From: Roseiflexus sp. RS-1 | Lineage (GTDB): Bacteria; Chloroflexota; Chloroflexia; Chloroflexales; Roseiflexaceae | DNA length: 64,000 bases | NCBI RefSeq assembly: GCF_000016665.1 | Contig: NC_009523.1 | Location: forward strand, 3,224,001 to 3,288,000 | Reading direction: 5' to 3' | Shown here: positions 62,689-64,000 of the stretch, in pieces | Layout: every line of letters begins with the position of its first letter | How positions within the stretch are numbered: position 1 is the stretch's first letter | Notes under the pieces: model-generated | Database searches by the model: none | What the model was told of the DNA's origin: nothing | What the model saw: the letters and a program-made list of their open reading frames with translations, nothing else | Made by a program: the position numbers and the translations under genes

Positions 62689-63906
62689 TTACTGCCGCTT
62701 CCACACTTCCATAATCGCGGTCGCCAGTTTTTCAGGATCATGACGCAACACGCGTACCGTGCGCCCCTCGCCGGGATGATCGAGCGACGCCGTCAACTGG
62801 ACCACCGCAGTCGCAAGATCGGCTTCGATAACTTTTGCGCCCTCGATGAGAATATCCCGCGTGGTCAGCCGGTCGGTCGTGCTGACTGCGGTTTCTTCGT
62901 ATTCCTCGGGTGTGAGAAAGACCGGCATCTGCCCGGCGGCTGCGTAAATCCGGCGTACTTCTGCATCGATACGCGGTGCATTGACCAGGACATAATCGGG
63001 AGTGAAGCCGCCGAAGCGCACGATCTGGCGCACATGATCACCAACACTGTAGCCGGTGGTCATGCCAGGTTCGGTCATCAGACTGCATATGTAGATTTTG
63101 CACGCCTTACTGCGACGGATGGCGTCGCGCAGGTCGGGAATGAGCAGGTTGGGCAGGATGCTTTCATACAGACTGCCGGGACCGAACACAATGACATCGG
63201 CGGAGGCGATCGCATCAAGCGCAACCTGGGTGACCTGCAACGGCGTGGTGACGGGTCCGTGTTCGTCGCCGATGTAGATATTGACGACATGACGCTGCGC
63301 CAGGCGTTCATCGTGGGCGATATTGTGCTTGATATTGAAGCGTTGACCATCGTCGAGCTCGACGAACACCTCATGCGGTTCAAGCGTCGGCACCACAAAG
63401 ACCACATTTTCGAAGTTGAACAGACTGGACGCGCGGTAGTAGTACTCGACCGGATCCTGAACCGGCGTGATACAGGTCAACAACTGAGCCATTCGACCGA
63501 GACTGGCAGTGATCAACAACCCTGCGCCGCCGGAAATGACCGTCATCCGCGGATGCATCTGATCGCGCTGATAGGCGAGCACGACTTCGCCGCTCGTGTC
63601 GCGGGCATCGAGTGAGATAACTGCGACGCCGCTGAGTTGCCAGATGCCGACAGCGAGCACGATCAGCCCCAACGCCGCGAATACCAGCCCGCGCGCCCAT
63701 AAGGGCAGAAATTGCAGCGTGATGAACGAGAACATCGGCGGCAACGTCGCCGTGCGGTAGATGAAGATGAAGAAATATGCCACACCGAGTGACAGCAGGA
63801 CAATGCCCACAAATGTCAACGCCAGCGGACGGAGCAATCGACGCAACGAACTCAGACGCTGCACAACAGGTTGCATGGTGATGGCGTTCTCCTGTTCCTG
63901 TATCAC
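62689..63906 (-). CDS. Membrane-anchored YvcK/CofD-family protein
   Basis: A 405-residue protein. Two N-terminal transmembrane helices (about 24-50 and 65-92) precede a YvcK domain (about 118-390) with MTVISGGAGLLITASL, FGPGSLYESILPNLL (about 234) and VLVNAPRIDAEV. Ordinary YvcK lacks membrane helices. The gene starts with GTG at 63906, overlapping the upstream stop (GTGA), so it is coupled to the preceding gene; ATG 63876 is an alternative. With the GlmU-like gene after it, it suggests UDP-GlcNAc-linked wall control at the membrane. Confidence 0.87.
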   Translation of the reverse strand: MIQEQENAITMQPVVQRLSSLRRLLRPLALTFVGIVLLSLGVAYFFIFIYRTATLPPMFSFITLQFLPLWARGLVFAALGLIVLAVGIWQLSGVAVISLDARDTSGEVVLAYQRDQMHPRMTVISGGAGLLITASLGRMAQLLTCITPVQDPVEYYYRASSLFNFENVVFVVPTLEPHEVFVELDDGQRFNIKHNIAHDERLAQRHVVNIYIGDEHGPVTTPLQVTQVALDAIASADVIVFGPGSLYESILPNLLIPDLRDAIRRSKACKIYICSLMTEPGMTTGYSVGDHVRQIVRFGGFTPDYVLVNAPRIDAEVRRIYAAAGQMPVFLTPEEYEETAVSTTDRLTTRDILIEGAKVIEADLATAVVQLTASLDHPGEGRTVRVLRHDPEKLATAIMEVWKRQ

Positions 63907-64000
63907 GCCCCCTGCGGTTGACGCAACTTTTCACGCATTACACACAGTTTCACACCACGACGCGCTACCAGTTCGACGAGCATGAGCGCCGCCAGCGGTG
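63903..64000 (-). CDS. C-terminal fragment of an unidentified gene
   Basis: The frame is open from the window edge and ends at TGA 63905-63903. It encodes about 32 residues, PLAALMLVELVARRGVKLC and then MREKLRQPQGA. Coding character is good and the stop overlaps the YvcK start. The string resembles the C-terminal helix of phosphohexomutases, weakly, so a sugar-phosphate mutase is only a guess. Confidence 0.5.
   Translation of the reverse strand, partial: PLAALMLVELVARRGVKLCVMREKLRQPQGA

Overview
The window reads as a chromosomal segment of a high-GC, filamentous anoxygenic phototroph of the Chloroflexota, most like Roseiflexus. That assignment is inference from gene content and style: a plant-type lycopene cyclase, PASTA kinases, paired YvcK proteins, Uma2 genes, Chloroflexota-type GH, GerMN and STAS proteins, and heptanucleotide repeats. 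About 48 genes or gene remnants are supported. I saw no rRNA, tRNA, CRISPR array or prophage.

Region 1 (1-8937): tail of a Uma2 gene, an FGGY kinase with an S1P-lyase-like PLP enzyme, a pseudokinase carrying DnaJ-type zinc motifs, a 58-bp tandem array just upstream of an RseP protease promoter, a Cas4-like nuclease split over two membrane-anchored ORFs, and two small genes. Region 2 (8938-16448): a GerMN surface protein, a phosphoesterase with a class III aminotransferase, then a housekeeping run rsmD, coaD, a coiled-coil gene, yceD, rpmF and fabH, with a consensus promoter before yceD and a terminator before fabH. Region 3 (16479-20736, minus strand): a four-gene cluster of an alpha/beta hydrolase, two ATP-grasp enzymes and a GCS2-type carboxylate-amine ligase. 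It is the best candidate here for an uncharacterised biosynthetic system.

Region 4 (21261-31363): O-methyltransferase, a membrane protein, DUF1444, a PurS-PurL fusion, an SDR, and a very large PqqD-M50-cNMP fusion protein. Region 5 (31350-36191) is an accessory island of lower GC. It lies between two decayed IS5-type transposases and holds a two-component system, two small exported proteins, and a 447-bp duplicate of the 3' end of the M50 gene.

Region 6 (36259-56179): a family-39-like glycoside hydrolase, a PASTA kinase, a YprB-like nuclease, nucleoside hydrolase, a large membrane protein, a STAS protein, an enoyl reductase, a GT4 transferase, a beta-lactamase-fold lipoprotein, a pseudouridine synthase, a Uma2 gene with a palindrome inside its promoter, a lytic transglycosylase, DUF507 and lycopene cyclase. 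Region 7 (56182-64000): M29 peptidase, YvcK, repeat-rich DNA, a STAS gene broken by one in-frame amber codon, a class I terpene synthase, a GlmU-like enzyme and a membrane-anchored second YvcK. The last group, with two proteins of a UDP-GlcNAc-binding family beside a GlmU relative, points to cell-envelope precursor control.
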